In this document: in pieces, positions 54,858 through 63,885 of the stretch
Layout of the letters: the number at the start of each line of letters is the position of its first letter
How positions within the stretch are numbered: position 1 is the first letter of the stretch
Source: Burkholderia sp. Bp8992
GTDB taxonomy: Bacteria; Pseudomonadota; Gammaproteobacteria; Burkholderiales; Burkholderiaceae
DNA: 64,000 bases
Direction of reading: 5' to 3'
NCBI RefSeq assembly: GCF_003853705.1
Contig: NZ_QTQI01000004.1
Span: 62,001 to 126,000 of the forward strand
Notes under the pieces: generated by a model
Told to the model about the DNA's origin: nothing
The model's input: the letters and a program-made list of their open reading frames with translations, nothing else
The model's database searches: none
Translations under genes and position numbers: made by a program

Positions 54858-56054
54858 ATGAATACCACCGCCGATTCGCTCGTCACGCTCGCCGCACGCG
54901 TCGACGCGATCCAGCCCTTCCATGTGATGGAACTGATGAAGGAGGCACAGCGGCTCGAGTCCCTTGGGCGCGATGTTATCCACATGGGCATCGGCGAACC
55001 GGATTTCACCGCGCCGGAGCCCGTCGTCGAAGCCGCCGCGGCCGCGCTGCGCCGCGGCGTCACGCAGTACACGAGCGCGCTCGGCATTGCGCCGCTGCGC
55101 GAGGCGATCGCCGCGCACTATGCGCGCGCGTACGGCCTCACGATCAGCCCGGAGCGGATCGTCGTGACGGCCGGCGCGTCGGCCGCGCTGCTGCTCGCGT
55201 GCCTCGCGCTCGTCGGCCGCGACGACGAAGTGCTGATGCCCGACCCGTCGTATCCGTGCAACCGGCACTTCGTCGCGGCGGCCGAAGGCCGCGCGGTGCT
55301 CGTGCCGAGCGGCCCGGACGCGCGCTTCCAGCTCACCGAGGACGACGTCCGCACGCGCTGGGGCGATCGTACGCGTGGCGTGCTGCTCGCGTCGCCGTCG
55401 AATCCTACCGGCACGTCGCTCGAACCGGATGAACTGAAGCGGATCGTCGAAGCCGTGCGCGCCCGCGGCGGCTTCACGATCGTCGACGAGATCTACCAGG
55501 GGCTCAGCTACGACGCGGCGCCCGTGTCGGCGCTGTCGTTCGGCGACGACGTGATCACCGTGAACAGCTTCTCGAAGTATTTCAGCATGACGGGCTGGCG
55601 GCTCGGCTGGCTCGTCGTGCCGCCCGCGCTGGTCGGCACGTTCGAGAAGCTGTCGCAGAACCTGTTCATCTGCCCGTCCGCGCTCGCGCAGCACGCGGCA
55701 CTCGCCTGCTTCGAACCGGCCACGCTCGACCTCTACGAAGCGCGCCGCCTCGAATTCAAGCGTCGCCGCGACTTCATCGTGCCGGCACTCGAACGGCTCG
55801 GCTTCGCGGTGCCCGTGATGCCGGACGGTGCGTTCTACGTGTATGCGCAGTGCGGCGGCGTCGCCCATCCGGCAGCCGGCGACAGCGCCGCGCTCACGCA
55901 GGCGATGCTGCACGACGCCGGCGTCGTGCTGGTGCCCGGCATGGACTTCGGCGTCCATGCGCCGCACGACTACATCCGCCTGTCGTATGCGACGGCCTAC
56001 TCGCGGCTCGAAGAGGCGGTCGACCGGCTCGCGACGCTGTTCGGGCAGCACTGA
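54858..56054 (+). CDS. PLP-dependent aminotransferase, class I/II
   Basis: This 398-residue fold-type I enzyme is of the aspartate aminotransferase superfamily. It has IHMGIGEPDFTAPEPVVEAA near the start, the cofactor-binding ASAALLLACLAL, LLASPSNPTGTSLEPDELKR, and the Schiff-base lysine in VNSFSKYFSMTGWRLGWLVV with the following RLGW arginine. The substrate is not clear; close relatives are annotated as aspartate- or alanine-type aminotransferases. It begins 30 bp after the nusB terminator and is monocistronic. Confidence 0.88.
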   Translation: MNTTADSLVTLAARVDAIQPFHVMELMKEAQRLESLGRDVIHMGIGEPDFTAPEPVVEAAAAALRRGVTQYTSALGIAPLREAIAAHYARAYGLTISPERIVVTAGASAALLLACLALVGRDDEVLMPDPSYPCNRHFVAAAEGRAVLVPSGPDARFQLTEDDVRTRWGDRTRGVLLASPSNPTGTSLEPDELKRIVEAVRARGGFTIVDEIYQGLSYDAAPVSALSFGDDVITVNSFSKYFSMTGWRLGWLVVPPALVGTFEKLSQNLFICPSALAQHAALACFEPATLDLYEARRLEFKRRRDFIVPALERLGFAVPVMPDGAFYVYAQCGGVAHPAAGDSAALTQAMLHDAGVVLVPGMDFGVHAPHDYIRLSYATAYSRLEEAVDRLATLFGQH

Positions 56055-56094
56055 CGCTGCGGCCCGCGCACCGGCCGATTCACCCGCCGCAAAA

Positions 56095-56124
56095 AGAAAA
56101 GGCACCCGGATCGGGTGCCTTTTT
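56095..56124. terminator. bidirectional intrinsic terminator
   Basis: AGGCACCCG/CGGGTGCCT with a 3-base loop has TTTTT on the plus side and an A-rich run on the other side (T-rich on minus). It ends both the aminotransferase and the convergent transglycosylase transcripts. Confidence 0.88.
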
Positions 56125-56162
56125 CACTGCCTGCCGGGCGAAACCGGGCGGAACGCGTGACG

Positions 56163-57290
56163 TTACGCGCCGAGCTCCGAGTGATCACCGTGCGACTGCT
56201 TCGCGGTGTCGACGCTCGCGTCATCCTGCGGCGACGCTTCCTTCGGCGCGGCCGCCTTCGCCGACGTCGCGCTGTCGAGCGTCGCATGCACGCGCTTCGC
56301 GCCGCCTGCCGCTGCCGTCACGGCAGCCGTGACGATCGGCTTGGCCGGCTGCGCCGGTGCCTGCGGTGCGTTGACCGGCACGCTGCGGCCGCGCGCGACG
56401 TCGCGCAGGCGACCACGCTCGGCCATCACCTTCGAGCCATAGCCGTTGTCGTCGGGGTTCGTCGAGCCGTTGTACAGGCGCAGGCCGTTCGCGAGCGAGC
56501 CGCCGCGTGCAATGCAGTCCTTCAGCACCAGCGCACCGACCTGCAGGTTCGCGAGCGGCTGCAGCGCCGTATCGGTGCCGCCGAAGTATTCGAACTTGTC
56601 GGAATGGACCTTCGACATGACCTGCATCAGGCCCTTCGCGCCCACGCCGCTTTCGGCGTATGGGTTGAAGCCCGACTCGATCGCCATCACGGACAGCAGC
56701 AGCAGCGGATCGAGGCCGACGTCACGGCCGGTCTGGAACGCAGCCTTGACGAGCTGGCCGAGCGGCGCCTGCGCGACGCGGTAACGGCGCGACAGGTAGG
56801 TCGCGACGAGCGCCTGTTCGCGGTTCGACGCGAGCGCACGGTCGTCACGCGCATCGGCCGCGACCCGCTGGGTCGGGATCAGCTTGGCAAGTGCGACCGG
56901 CGACGGGCCGTTGCGGACCGGATCGGACGCATCGGCCTGGGCGCCCTGTGCGGCGGGTTCCGGTGCGACATCGAGGCCGACCGCGAGCGCGTCCGTTTCG
57001 GGCGCCTCTTCCTGCTGCGGCTGCGCGCCGGCGGGCGCGAAGTTCGGCAGCGGATGACCGGACAGCAAACGGGCTGGCCCGGCCTGCACGGCCGCAGATA
57101 CGACCGGCATCAGCTTCGCGGCAAGCGTGCCGCGGACGGTTGGCAGCAGCCACAGTGCAAGCGCAACCGCGACAGCAAAACAGCCGACAACGCTGAATAG
57201 ATGGTGACTGACACGCGTCCCGCGACGCAGCATGTTGCGCACGATCTGCGCATGCTGCTCATTGGGACGCCACGATAACCAAGCGTTCAT
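56163..57290 (-). CDS. lytic transglycosylase (SLT domain), membrane-anchored
   Basis: This 375-residue protein cleaves the glycan strand of peptidoglycan. It has one N-terminal transmembrane helix (about 30-50, HLFSVVGCFAVAVALALWLL), a Pro/Ala-rich linker, then the SLT catalytic domain (about 175-290). The catalytic Glu is in MAIESGFNPYAESGVGAKGL, followed by the LMQV motif and LRLYNGSTNPDDNGYGSKVM. The C-terminal 80 residues are Ala/Pro-rich and low-complexity. GGGAGATGATCTG precedes the ATG. A long structured leader lies upstream. Confidence 0.88.
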   Translation of the reverse strand: MNAWLSWRPNEQHAQIVRNMLRRGTRVSHHLFSVVGCFAVAVALALWLLPTVRGTLAAKLMPVVSAAVQAGPARLLSGHPLPNFAPAGAQPQQEEAPETDALAVGLDVAPEPAAQGAQADASDPVRNGPSPVALAKLIPTQRVAADARDDRALASNREQALVATYLSRRYRVAQAPLGQLVKAAFQTGRDVGLDPLLLLSVMAIESGFNPYAESGVGAKGLMQVMSKVHSDKFEYFGGTDTALQPLANLQVGALVLKDCIARGGSLANGLRLYNGSTNPDDNGYGSKVMAERGRLRDVARGRSVPVNAPQAPAQPAKPIVTAAVTAAAGGAKRVHATLDSATSAKAAAPKEASPQDDASVDTAKQSHGDHSELGA

Positions 57291-57498
57291 TCAGATCATC
57301 TCCCATGAACATGACTCGTGCGGCTCGCTCAGCTCGATGGCGAGACAGATAACGCGCCGCGGAATCACGACGCCGCACGCCTTGGTTGGGACGTGCAAGC
57401 ATCGGGGAAACGGTATAAGTACCGTTCGAGGCCACGGTGTAAGAGGGCCGGCACCTTCGCACAGTGGGCGAGGCGGGCATACGCGGTGGCACCCACGC

Positions 57499-57638
57499 AA
57501 AAAACCAGCGTCTGGTAGCGCTGGCTGGGACTACAACTCAAGCCGTCGGATACGCCGTGCAGGATTCGGCGGACGGTGACGCGCTGCGTCAAAGATCGGT
57601 GATTGGCGGCTCGAAGCCTTTTACCCTGCAGCCAATGT
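57499..57638 (-). ncRNA. structured leader or small RNA with terminator upstream of the transglycosylase
   Basis: From the promoter at 57645-57672 a minus transcript would begin near 57638. It first folds ATTGGC/GCCAAT around an inner GGCT-TCG-AGCC hairpin, then GACGC-AGC-GCGTC, and ends in CCAGCG/CGCTGG followed by TTTTTT (57524-57499). The transglycosylase ATG is a further 210 nt on. This can be a free RNA of about 140 nt, or an attenuator whose read-through feeds the gene. I recognise no known riboswitch class. The part 57291-57498 shows no convincing gene. Confidence 0.5.
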
Positions 57639-57644
57639 GAGCGG

Positions 57645-57672
57645 ATTCTAGCAGGGTTTTATAGATCGTCAA
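57645..57672 (-). promoter_or_regulatory. promoter of the transglycosylase leader
   Basis: On minus, TTGACG (57672-57667), a 16-bp spacer and TAGAAT (57650-57645), with an A/T-rich tract upstream (57673-57715) that could act as an UP element. Confidence 0.65.
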
Positions 57673-57886
57673 CACTATAAAAACTCAAATCTATAACAAA
57701 AAGTAATTTACGATCGCTCTTCAGAACGCAAATCCCGTGCCGTAGGGGGTTTGCGCGCGATCGACTTTTTTCGCCGCCGGGCGGCCGGACGGCGCCGCGG
57801 GTAAAATCGTCGGTCGATTCGGGGTCGCAGCCGGCAGCTGCGCCCGCCCATCGCTGCCCGCCATGCGGGTGGCCCGGACCTTCTTC

Positions 57887-59443
57887 ATGAAATACAAAGA
57901 CTTACGCGATTTCATCCAGCGCCTCGAGGCGCTCGGCGAACTGCGGCGCGTCACGCAACCCGTGTCGCCCGTGCTCGAAATGACCGAGCTGTGCGACCGC
58001 GTGCTGCGCGCCGGCGGCCCGGCGCTGCTGTTCAACGCGCCGCCCGGCCATGCGTTTCCGGTGCTCGGCAACCTGTTCGGCACGCCGCGCCGCGTCGCGC
58101 TCGGCATGGGCGTCGATGCGGGCGACGATGCCGCGCTCGATTCGCTGCGCGATCTCGGGCGCCTGCTGTCGGCGCTGAAGGAACCCGATCCGCCGAAGAG
58201 CCTGAAGGACGCCGGCAAGCTGCTGTCGCTCGCGAAGGCCGTGTGGGACATGGCACCGAAGTCGGTGTCGTCGCCGCCGTGCCAGGAGATCGTCTGGGAA
58301 GGCAACGACGTCGACCTGAACAAGCTGCCGATCCAGACCTGCTGGCCCGGCGATGCGGGGCCGCTCGTCACGTGGGGCCTGACGGTCACGCGCGGGCCGA
58401 ACAAGTCGCGCCAGAATCTCGGCATCTACCGCCAGCAGCTGATCGGCCGCAACAAGCTGATCATGCGCTGGCTCGCGCATCGCGGCGGCGCGCTCGACTT
58501 CCGCGAGTTCGCGCTGCAGAACCCCGGCAAGCCGTATCCGGTCGCGGTCGTGCTCGGCGCCGATCCGGCCACCACGCTCGGCGCGGTCACGCCCGTGCCC
58601 GATTCGCTGTCCGAGTATCAGTTCGCCGGCCTGCTGCGCGGCAGCCGCACGGAGCTCGCGAAGTGCCTGACGCCCGGCGTCGACACGCTGCAGGTGCCCG
58701 CGCGCGCGGAGATCGTGCTCGAAGGCTTCATCCATCCGCAGGAAGGCGCCCCTGCCCCCGCGCCGGCCGGCGCACCGCCGCGCCCGTCCGGCAACGCGTC
58801 GGCCGCCTACGAGCACGCGCTCGAAGGTCCGTACGGCGACCACACCGGCTATTACAACGAGCAGGAGTGGTTCCCGGTGTTCACCGTCGAGCGCATTACG
58901 ATGCGCCGCGACGCGATCTATCATTCGACCTACACGGGCAAGCCGCCCGACGAGCCCGCCGTGCTCGGCGTCGCGCTCAACGAGGTGTTCGTGCCGCTGC
59001 TGCAGAAGCAGTTCACCGAGATCACCGACTTCTACCTGCCGCCCGAAGGCTGCAGCTACCGGATGGCGATCGTCCAGATGAAGAAGAGCTACGCGGGCCA
59101 CGCGAAGCGCGTGATGTTCGGCGTGTGGAGCTTCCTGCGGCAGTTCATGTATACGAAGTTCATCGTGGTCGTCGACGAGGACGTGAACATCCGCGACTGG
59201 AAGGAAGTGATCTGGGCGATCACGACGCGCGTCGACCCCGTGCGCGACACGGTGATGGTCGACAGCACGCCGATCGACTATCTCGACTTCGCGTCGCCGG
59301 TGGCCGGTCTCGGCTCGAAGATGGGGCTCGACGCGACCAACAAGTGGCCCGGCGAGACGAATCGCGAATGGGGCCGCCCGATCGAGATGGACGCGGCCGT
59401 GAAGGCGCGCGTCGACCGGCTCTGGCAGGAGATCGGCCTCTGA
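57887..59443 (+). CDS. ubiD: 3-octaprenyl-4-hydroxybenzoate carboxy-lyase (UbiD)
   Basis: This 518-residue decarboxylase of ubiquinone synthesis uses a prenylated FMN supplied by UbiX. It has [20 protein letters not shown] at the start, [20 protein letters not shown], the middle FMN-binding segment [20 protein letters not shown], a family E-rich stretch [18 protein letters not shown], and [21 protein letters not shown] Pro/Ala insertion ([18 protein letters not shown]) lies before it. The ATG at 57887 fits the family. A TAAAAT about 80 bp upstream may be its -10. Confidence 0.94.
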   Translation: MKYKDLRDFIQRLEALGELRRVTQPVSPVLEMTELCDRVLRAGGPALLFNAPPGHAFPVLGNLFGTPRRVALGMGVDAGDDAALDSLRDLGRLLSALKEPDPPKSLKDAGKLLSLAKAVWDMAPKSVSSPPCQEIVWEGNDVDLNKLPIQTCWPGDAGPLVTWGLTVTRGPNKSRQNLGIYRQQLIGRNKLIMRWLAHRGGALDFREFALQNPGKPYPVAVVLGADPATTLGAVTPVPDSLSEYQFAGLLRGSRTELAKCLTPGVDTLQVPARAEIVLEGFIHPQEGAPAPAPAGAPPRPSGNASAAYEHALEGPYGDHTGYYNEQEWFPVFTVERITMRRDAIYHSTYTGKPPDEPAVLGVALNEVFVPLLQKQFTEITDFYLPPEGCSYRMAIVQMKKSYAGHAKRVMFGVWSFLRQFMYTKFIVVVDEDVNIRDWKEVIWAITTRVDPVRDTVMVDSTPIDYLDFASPVAGLGSKMGLDATNKWPGETNREWGRPIEMDAAVKARVDRLWQEIGL

Positions 59444-59503
59444 CGTCATGCGGCCGGCGCGCGCCGGCCCGCGCAACGCACTCGCCACCAGAACACAACC
59501 AAG

Positions 59504-60172
59504 ATGAGCTTTCCGCCCGCCTCCATGCTGTCCGACGGTTTCTTCCTGTCGCTGTCGCTCTGTCTCGACATCGGCCTCGTGAACGTCGCGATGCTGTCGC
59601 TGACGCTGTCGCACGGCTTCCGGCCGGGCTTCTGGCTCGGCGTCGGCTCGTGCGTCGGCGATCTCGTCTACGCGGCGCTCGCGCTCGCGGGAATGGCCGT
59701 GCTGCTGCAGTTCGAGCCCGTGCGCTGGATCGTGTGGATCGGCGGCGGCGCGGTGCTGCTGTTTCTCACGTGGAAGATGGCGCGCGAAGCGCTGACGCCG
59801 GCCGGCGCGACCAACGACGATGCGGACGACGCGCCGCAGCCGCGGGCGAGCGCCCGGCGCAGCTTCGTGCGCGGGATGCTGCTCGCGATGTCGTCGCCGA
59901 GCGCGATCCTGTGGTTCGCGGCCGTCGGCGGCGCACTGATCGCGAAGGCCGGCGCGACGACGCCGGCCACCGCGTCGGTGTTCCTGTCGGGCTTCTTCCT
60001 CGGCGGCCTCGCCTGGACGCTCTTCATGTGCACGCTCGCGAGCCAGGGCCGCAAGCGCGCGGGCGCCGGGTTGATGCGCGCGTGCCATGTCGCGTCGGCG
60101 CTGCTGTTCGCGTATTTCTCGTACAGCGTGATCGTCGGCGGCTACCGCGACCTGATCGTGCACGCGGTGTAA
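59504..60172 (+). CDS. LysE/RhtB-family amino-acid exporter
   Basis: This 222-residue inner-membrane protein has six predicted helices and the LysE family layout: LSLSLCLDIGLVNVAMLSLT, LSHGFRPGFWLGVGSCVGD in the first half and SFVRGMLLAMSSPSAILWFA in the second, preceded by an Asp/Glu-rich cytoplasmic loop. The substrate is unknown; relatives export lysine, homoserine, threonine or leucine. It starts about 60 bp after ubiD and may share its transcript. Confidence 0.85.
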   Translation: MSFPPASMLSDGFFLSLSLCLDIGLVNVAMLSLTLSHGFRPGFWLGVGSCVGDLVYAALALAGMAVLLQFEPVRWIVWIGGGAVLLFLTWKMAREALTPAGATNDDADDAPQPRASARRSFVRGMLLAMSSPSAILWFAAVGGALIAKAGATTPATASVFLSGFFLGGLAWTLFMCTLASQGRKRAGAGLMRACHVASALLFAYFSYSVIVGGYRDLIVHAV

Positions 60173-60216
60173 GCGAAACCGGGTTTGAACAGGCCGCGCA
60201 TCGAGCGGCGGCCCCA

Positions 60217-60260
60217 AAGAAAAACGGCGCAGCGCCCCTCGCGGGACGATGCGCCGTTTT
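60217..60260. terminator. intrinsic terminator between LysE and the proline/tyrosine-rich gene
   Basis: An 11-bp stem AAAACGGCGCA/TGCGCCGTTTT encloses an 18-base loop. The A-run AAAGAAAAA before it (T-rich on minus) makes it strongest for the minus gene; on plus there are only four T. Confidence 0.7.
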
Positions 60261-60290
60261 GCCACGCGCGGTCAGGCCGCGCGGGACGAA

Positions 60291-60599
60291 TCAGCGACGC
60301 CAGTAGCCGTGATGACCCCAGCCGCCATAACCATGGTGCCAGTACGGGCGACCGTAGTAACCACCGCCATAGCCGCCGACGACCACGGCGGGCGGTGGTG
60401 CATAGTAGGCCGGCGCCGGTGCGTAGTAGACGGGCGGAGGCGGCGGTGCGTAGTACACGGGCGGCGGCGGTGCATAGACGGGGTACGCCGGTGCGACCGG
60501 GATACCGATGCCGACCCCGATCGACACGTGGGCTTGCGCGGCGCTTGCGGCACCCAGACCCAGCGCGGCGGCGGCGATGAACGGAATGAGCTTTTTCAC
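60291..60599 (-). CDS. secreted proline/tyrosine-rich repeat protein
   Basis: This 102-residue protein has a signal peptide (about 1-22, KKLIPFIAAAALGLGAASA, cut after AQA), then HVSIGVGIGIPVAPAYPVYA, several PVYYAP/PPP repeats and a Gly/Tyr/His/Trp-rich end (GGYGGGYYGRPYWHHGYGGW). The GTG start at 60599 has AGGAG 7 bp upstream. Such proteins are common and uncharacterised in Burkholderia; surface or cell-envelope location is inferred. The PVYY motif recurs in the lipoprotein at 19366-19476. Confidence 0.78.
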   Translation of the reverse strand: MKKLIPFIAAAALGLGAASAAQAHVSIGVGIGIPVAPAYPVYAPPPPVYYAPPPPPVYYAPAPAYYAPPPAVVVGGYGGGYYGRPYWHHGYGGWGHHGYWRR

Positions 60600-61126
60600 T
60601 TCGATTCTCCTGCTGGAGCGAGATTTTGTGCGCTCCTGTCGGCAACGGCGGGCATGCACGTCGCATGGATGCAATGTAGCGAAAACCCGCCCCTCGCGTG
60701 TTGTGCATTTGTTGCAAATTGCAATTGCACGACGCTGGAGGCGCGTTGTGGCGTGGCGTCCGGAGCCGGCGACGCCCCTTGCAGATCGCGCGACTCCGTC
60801 CGACGACCGGGGTCGCGACATACTGGCCGGTCAGTCTTACCGGATACGGCGCGCGCAACGGGGACGCGCACGTAATGAACGATTACAAATTTGAGACAAG
60901 ATCCCGACATTTCAAGCGGGACGGGCACGCGACATGTTTCGGGGTCGGATTCCACGATCATGAATCGCCCGCGGCGCAGGGCACCGGCCGGGCACCGGTA
61001 CGCGGATGGGAATCGGGTCTCACGTCGGTAATGAATACCTGCGGCGGTGCGACAAGCGCCCTTGCGCGACACCACCGACATTCCTGCGATACTGGCGATT
61101 GCTTCGTTTTGCTTACGCCCGCTGCC
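60600..61126. other. intergenic stretch with a short palindrome, no gene seen
   Basis: About 530 bp lies between the divergent PVYYAP and DUF2520 genes. Near 60708-60728 the run TTGCAAATTGCAA and the overlapping palindrome AATTGCAATT stand out as possible operator half-sites for the minus gene. No open frame here has a ribosome site or a recognisable product. Confidence 0.4.
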
Positions 61127-62056
61127 ATGCCCCTTCCCGACACACCCCGCCTCGGCTTCATCGGTGCCGGCCGCCTCGCCCGCTGCGTCGTGCAGCGCTT
61201 CGCGCAGGCCGGTTTCCCCGTCGTCGCGATCGCGAGCCGCACGGCCGCGTCGGCTGCCGGCCTCGCCGCGCGCATCGACGGGTGCCGCGCAGTCGACACG
61301 CCGCAGCAGGTTGCCGATGCCGCCGACCTGATCTTCGTGACGGTGCCCGACGACCATCTCGCCCCGACCGCCGCGGCGCTCCGCTTCGACGCGTCGCGCG
61401 CCGCCAGCCAGGCGGTCGTCCACTGCAGCGGCGCGTCGGCGGTTGCGCTGCTCGATCCGGCGAAGCAGCAAGGCGTGGCCACCGGCGGCTTCCATCCGCT
61501 CTACCTGTTCGGCGGCACCGATGCCGACCTCGCGCGCATCGACGGCTGCTCGGTCACGATCGAAGCAGACGGTGCGCTGCACGCGACGCTGCTGCGACTT
61601 GCTGCCGCACTCGGCTGCCATCCGCTGTCGATTCCGGCCGGCGGCCGGATGCTTTACCACGCGGCCGCGCACTACGCGGCGAGCTTCGCGCTGTGCGGGC
61701 TGTCGGAAGCGGTCGAACTGTGGCGCGGCCTCGGCTTCGACGAGGACGCCGCGCTGCGCGCGCTGCTGCCGATGCTCGCTGGCACGATCGAGACCGCGCG
61801 CGACAAGGGGCTTGCGAACGCGCTGGCCGGCCCGGTATCGCGCGGCGATACGGGTATCGTCGAACGCCAGCTCGCGCTGCTCGAGGCGCGCGGCGGCGAT
61901 CACGCGGCGCTGTATGCGCTGCTGACGCGCCGCGCGGTGGCGCTCGCGGCGAAGCGCGCCGCACCGCCGGCGTCGCTGCCGGCGCTGGCCGAAGCCGTCG
62001 AAACGTCGCTCGCGCGCACGGCCGCGCACCCCTCCCCGTCGCGGGACGAGGCGTGA
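61127..62056 (+). CDS. Rossmann-fold NADP-binding protein with DUF2520 domain
   Basis: The protein has 309 residues. The N-terminal Rossmann domain starts at RLGFIGAGRLARCVVQRFAQ (GxGxxA) and has VVAIASRTAASAAGLAAR and LIFVTVPDDHLAPTAAALRF; GGFHPLYLFGGTDADLARID follows. The C-terminal DUF2520 helical domain has GGRMLYHAAAHYAASFALCG and LAGTIETARDKGLANALAGP. It resembles pyrroline-5-carboxylate reductase-like or 6-phosphogluconate dehydrogenase-like oxidoreductases; no substrate is known. It precedes yggT by 75 bp. Confidence 0.85.
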   Translation: MPLPDTPRLGFIGAGRLARCVVQRFAQAGFPVVAIASRTAASAAGLAARIDGCRAVDTPQQVADAADLIFVTVPDDHLAPTAAALRFDASRAASQAVVHCSGASAVALLDPAKQQGVATGGFHPLYLFGGTDADLARIDGCSVTIEADGALHATLLRLAAALGCHPLSIPAGGRMLYHAAAHYAASFALCGLSEAVELWRGLGFDEDAALRALLPMLAGTIETARDKGLANALAGPVSRGDTGIVERQLALLEARGGDHAALYALLTRRAVALAAKRAAPPASLPALAEAVETSLARTAAHPSPSRDEA

Positions 62057-62131
62057 TAATGTGTCGGCCGATGCGCCGCCAACCGGCGTTGGCGGCCGCA
62101 CGCTACTGACTGTATAAAAAGGATGCCAACG

Positions 62132-62695
62132 ATGTTCGGCGAGATCGCCCGTTTTCTGCTCAATACCGTCTTCACGCTGTTCGGCGCCGCGCTGATCCTG
62201 CGCGTCTGGATGCAGGCCGTCCGCGTGCCGCCTTACAACCCCGTCACGCAGGCCGTGCTGCAGGCGACCAACTGGCTCGTGCTGCCGCTGCGCCGCGTGA
62301 TCGCGGGCGTGCGCGGCATCGACTGGGCCAGCGTCGTCGCCGCGCTGCTCACCGCGCTTGTCTACGTCGTGTTGATGGTCGTGATGGCCGGCTTCGATCC
62401 TGCCGCGGTGATCGCGACGCTCGTCGTGGTCGCGCTGCTGACCGTCGTGAAGTGGGCGCTCAACCTCGTGATCTGGATGACGATCCTGATGGCGCTGCTG
62501 TCGTGGCTCAACCCGCGCTCGCCGGCGATGCCGATCCTCTACCAGCTCACCGCACCGTTCCTGAACCCGCTGCGCCGCGTCATCCCGAACCTCGGCGGCA
62601 TCGACCTGTCGCCGATCCTGCTGTTCGTGATCGTGCAGGTGCTGCTGATGATCGTCACGCGCGCGGCCGTCTCGCTGACGATGTTCGGCATCTGA
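62132..62695 (+). CDS. yggT: YggT family integral membrane protein
   Basis: This 187-residue protein has two YggT repeats, each a pair of hydrophobic helices (ARFLLNTVFTLFGAALILRV and NLVIWMTILMALLSWLNPRS) followed by the conserved loop NPVTQAVLQATNWLVLPLRR or PILYQLTAPFLNPLRRVIP. The function is unclear; relatives act in osmotic tolerance, K+ handling or cell division. The ATG at 62132 was taken because AAGGA lies 8 bp upstream; an ATG at 62123 has no proper spacing. Confidence 0.88.
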   Translation: MFGEIARFLLNTVFTLFGAALILRVWMQAVRVPPYNPVTQAVLQATNWLVLPLRRVIAGVRGIDWASVVAALLTALVYVVLMVVMAGFDPAAVIATLVVVALLTVVKWALNLVIWMTILMALLSWLNPRSPAMPILYQLTAPFLNPLRRVIPNLGGIDLSPILLFVIVQVLLMIVTRAAVSLTMFGI

Positions 62696-62709
62696 TCCAG
62701 CGCATCACC

Positions 62710-63060
62710 CTACGCCGCCGGCCCCTGCGCCGGCGGTGCGCCGAGCGTGTCGATCACGCCGAAGCGCGCCGGCATCATCGCGTAGCACGCGCGCACCTTC
62801 TCATGTGACAACCGCTCGAGCAGCCGCTGCGCTTCGTCCTCGGTGACGATGAATTCGACTTCGATCGCGAGCGATCCCTGCAGTTCGAAGAAGCGGTCCT
62901 CATGCAGCACGCGGTGCTGGCCGAAACCGGCCATCGCGCGAAACGCGGAGCCGCCCGCGACGCCCATCCGGTTCGCCTCCTCCAGCAGCCATTCCCACAG
63001 CGGCTTCCAGTGCAGCCGGTGTTGCTCGTGCACGTAGAAGCGCAAGAAGACCCTGTCCAT
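62710..63060 (-). CDS. DUF190 family protein
   Basis: This 116-residue protein has RVFLRFYVHEQHRLHWKPLW, then LLEEANRMGVAGGSAFRAMA with the conserved G-x-A-x-R-G-like turn, and LAIEVEFIVTEDEAQRLLER, the DUF190 (UPF0166) pattern. It has a ferredoxin-like, PII-like fold. It lies 23 bp downstream of crcB; DUF190 is often found with crcB and is thought to modulate fluoride export. Confidence 0.85.
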   Translation of the reverse strand: MDRVFLRFYVHEQHRLHWKPLWEWLLEEANRMGVAGGSAFRAMAGFGQHRVLHEDRFFELQGSLAIEVEFIVTEDEAQRLLERLSHEKVRACYAMMPARFGVIDTLGAPPAQGPAA

Positions 63061-63083
63061 CGCAGCCTCCGATGGCGGCACGC

Positions 63084-63470
63084 TCAGGCCGCCGCGAGCC
63101 ACGCACGCGCGGTCCACATGCCGAGCGCCGTGAGCGCGAACGATCCAGTCAAGTGTAGGGCAGCCACCGCCAGCGCCCATCCGAATTCACCCTCGAGCGC
63201 ATGCGTCATCACTTCGACCGAATAGGTCGAGAACGTCGTGAGGCCGCCGAGGAAGCCCGTGATCACGAACAGCCGCCACTCGGGCGGCAACCCGACGCGC
63301 GCCGTGAACACGACGGCGGCAATGCCGATCACGTAGCCGCCGATCAGGTTCGACGCGAGCGTGCCGAGCGGCACGGCCGGAAAGAATTCGTTGAGCGCGA
63401 GGCTCAGGAACCAGCGCAGCAATGCGCCGAGCCCGGCGCCGACGAAGATCGCGACGATCGAATGGAACAA
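63084..63470 (-). CDS. crcB: fluoride efflux channel CrcB/Fluc
   Basis: This 128-residue, four-helix membrane protein forms dual-topology dimers that let fluoride out. It has [17 protein letters not shown] (Gly-Arg motif), [15 protein letters not shown] (pore Asn) and [17 protein letters not shown] (the TTFST track with the sodium site). A TTG at 63470 is preferred as start because AGGAG lies 5 bp upstream; the GTG at 63476 overlaps that site. No crcB-motif fluoride riboswitch is visible in the upstream 150 bp. Confidence 0.88.
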   Translation of the reverse strand: MFHSIVAIFVGAGLGALLRWFLSLALNEFFPAVPLGTLASNLIGGYVIGIAAVVFTARVGLPPEWRLFVITGFLGGLTTFSTYSVEVMTHALEGEFGWALAVAALHLTGSFALTALGMWTARAWLAAA

Positions 63471-63885
63471 GGGCACTCCTCACTGACGACGCCGCGCGAC
63501 GGGCACGGCCTACGCCGAACTGTATGCGGAATCGCGCGACGGCGGCAATGCCGGCGGGACGGGCCGGCAGGCGCCCGATCGTGTCGTGACTGCACGACGT
63601 TTCCCGTTGTCTTCGCGAGCGGGACTCGATCGATATTTCCAGGCAATTACATCTGACATTACAAATTCGTTTTTGAATCGATCGATTATTTATCAGATTT
63701 TTAAATGCGAAACAGGCGATTGGATACGGCCGCAGGTTAACCCTGCAAACCCCGTATTCACAATGATTCCGCGTGCTCGCCCTAATCAGGAATTCCCGCA
63801 TCCAGCCGATATTCGATTCAATTGACGCCGTCGATTTCGTAGAATTGTTTCGCCACTCCACTCCATCGGCATGGAGACTCGAAAA
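63471..63885. other. intergenic stretch with an AT-rich block
   Basis: About 415 bp lies upstream of crcB and of the next plus gene. 63640-63720 is conspicuously AT-rich (for example GATTATTTATCAGATTTTTA) in an otherwise GC-rich region, as expected for promoter DNA or an H-NS-type silencing site. I find no clean -35/-10 pair, gene or RNA here. Confidence 0.4.

Noticed and set aside
63471-63640. Fluoride (crcB-motif) riboswitch upstream of crcB
   Set aside because: I could not find the conserved pseudoknot segments; absence is by eye only.
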